From: Daphnia carinata
Lineage: Eukaryota; Arthropoda; Branchiopoda; Diplostraca; Daphniidae
DNA length: 64,000 bases
Direction: 5' to 3'
NCBI RefSeq assembly: GCF_022539665.2
Contig: NC_081334.1
Span: 682,001 to 746,000, forward strand
Positions 63,619 through 64,000 of the stretch are shown piece by piece; position 1 is the stretch's first letter; every line of letters begins with the position of its first letter. The notes under the pieces were generated by a model. It was not told the origin of the DNA. It made no database searches and saw nothing but the letters and a program-made list of their open reading frames with translations. A program made the position numbers and the translations under genes.

Positions 63619-64000
63619 CAAGTATAATCGTATAAGTACCAACGAGCTGGCCGAGCTACTGCTTGGATACGGTTTTCGTGCAGACCAATGTTGATCGAGA
63701 CGCACAGGGACGCCCACGTAACGAAATGGAGGTTTAGCGTGGGCGTGGTTCTTCGTGCGATTGCTTGCTTCTCTGCCAGAGGGTGTTGGCGAACAAAGTT
63801 GTTGAAGTGGTTGCATAGCCAAGATGAACTGCGTTGCGTGGGTGTTTGGGGATAGAAGGCGTTTTGCCTTCCCACAGTTATTACACCCTTGCACTCAATC
63901 ATTACGCCACCAGTTGAAATCCGTATCGATGTGACTGGGCCTCACGTAAAACATTATCTTGAAGGCGACAGGGTTTTCTTATGCTCTTAACATTTCACGG

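Larger units (their letters stand above)
60394..64000. other. Relish upstream region; no gene identified
   Basis: The 3.6 kb upstream of the Relish start contains only short frames on both strands, none with plausible splicing or family motifs. AAAG directly before the ATG suggests a splice acceptor, so an untranslated first exon lies somewhere here. A kappaB-like site is at 60689 and a CT microsatellite at 63597-63618. The right edge may hold the upstream region of a gene outside the window. Confidence 0.5.

Overview
The window is arthropod nuclear DNA, most likely from a water flea (Daphnia) or a close crustacean relative. Evidence: compact GT-AG introns mostly of 60-100 bases, a complete arthropod-type ryanodine receptor, and a Relish-type NF-kappaB with Rel, ankyrin and death-like domains. 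The genus is my inference. All gene models were spliced by eye from reading frame, splice sites and family knowledge; no alignment was run.

Layout. 1-507 (minus): 5' part of an ER FKBP2-type prolyl isomerase, running off the left edge. 1539-26378 (plus): an apparently complete ryanodine receptor. My model has 84 coding exons and 15,531 coding bases (5,176 aa with both microexons), closes without a frameshift, and contains two mutually exclusive exon pairs. 29899-31224 (plus): two-exon nuclear-looking protein with a PLDLS motif. 43686-47235 (minus): DHX35-type helicase, 14 exons, 686 aa. 50697-53870 (plus): CIN85/CD2AP (cindr) adaptor, 8 exons, 650 aa. 54837-60393 (minus): Relish/NF-kappaB p100-p105 type, 19 exons, 1,012 aa. 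54167-54790 (minus) may be a small extra gene.

The unusual part is 32.7-41.3 kb: two adjacent copies of a large palindromic repeat. Each has inverted arms (about 2.2 kb where complete) around a core of three tRNA-like sequences in a fixed order and orientation. The arms carry a small intron-containing gene read towards the core. One copy is intact (169 aa), one has a stop codon, and one is truncated and split by a 439 bp hAT-like MITE with a perfect 8 bp target duplication. The other two arms give the empty site. I recognise neither the palindrome nor its protein; this is the best candidate for something undescribed.

Biology. The receptor is the ER/SR calcium-release channel. FKBP2 is an ER-lumen foldase beside it, head to head. 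DHX35 belongs to spliceosomal RNA remodelling. The SH3 adaptor links endocytosis to actin capping. Relish is the IMD-pathway immune factor. They do not form one pathway. The remaining stretches (508-1538, 26.4-29.9 kb, 47.2-50.7 kb, 60.4-64 kb) show no gene that I can support.
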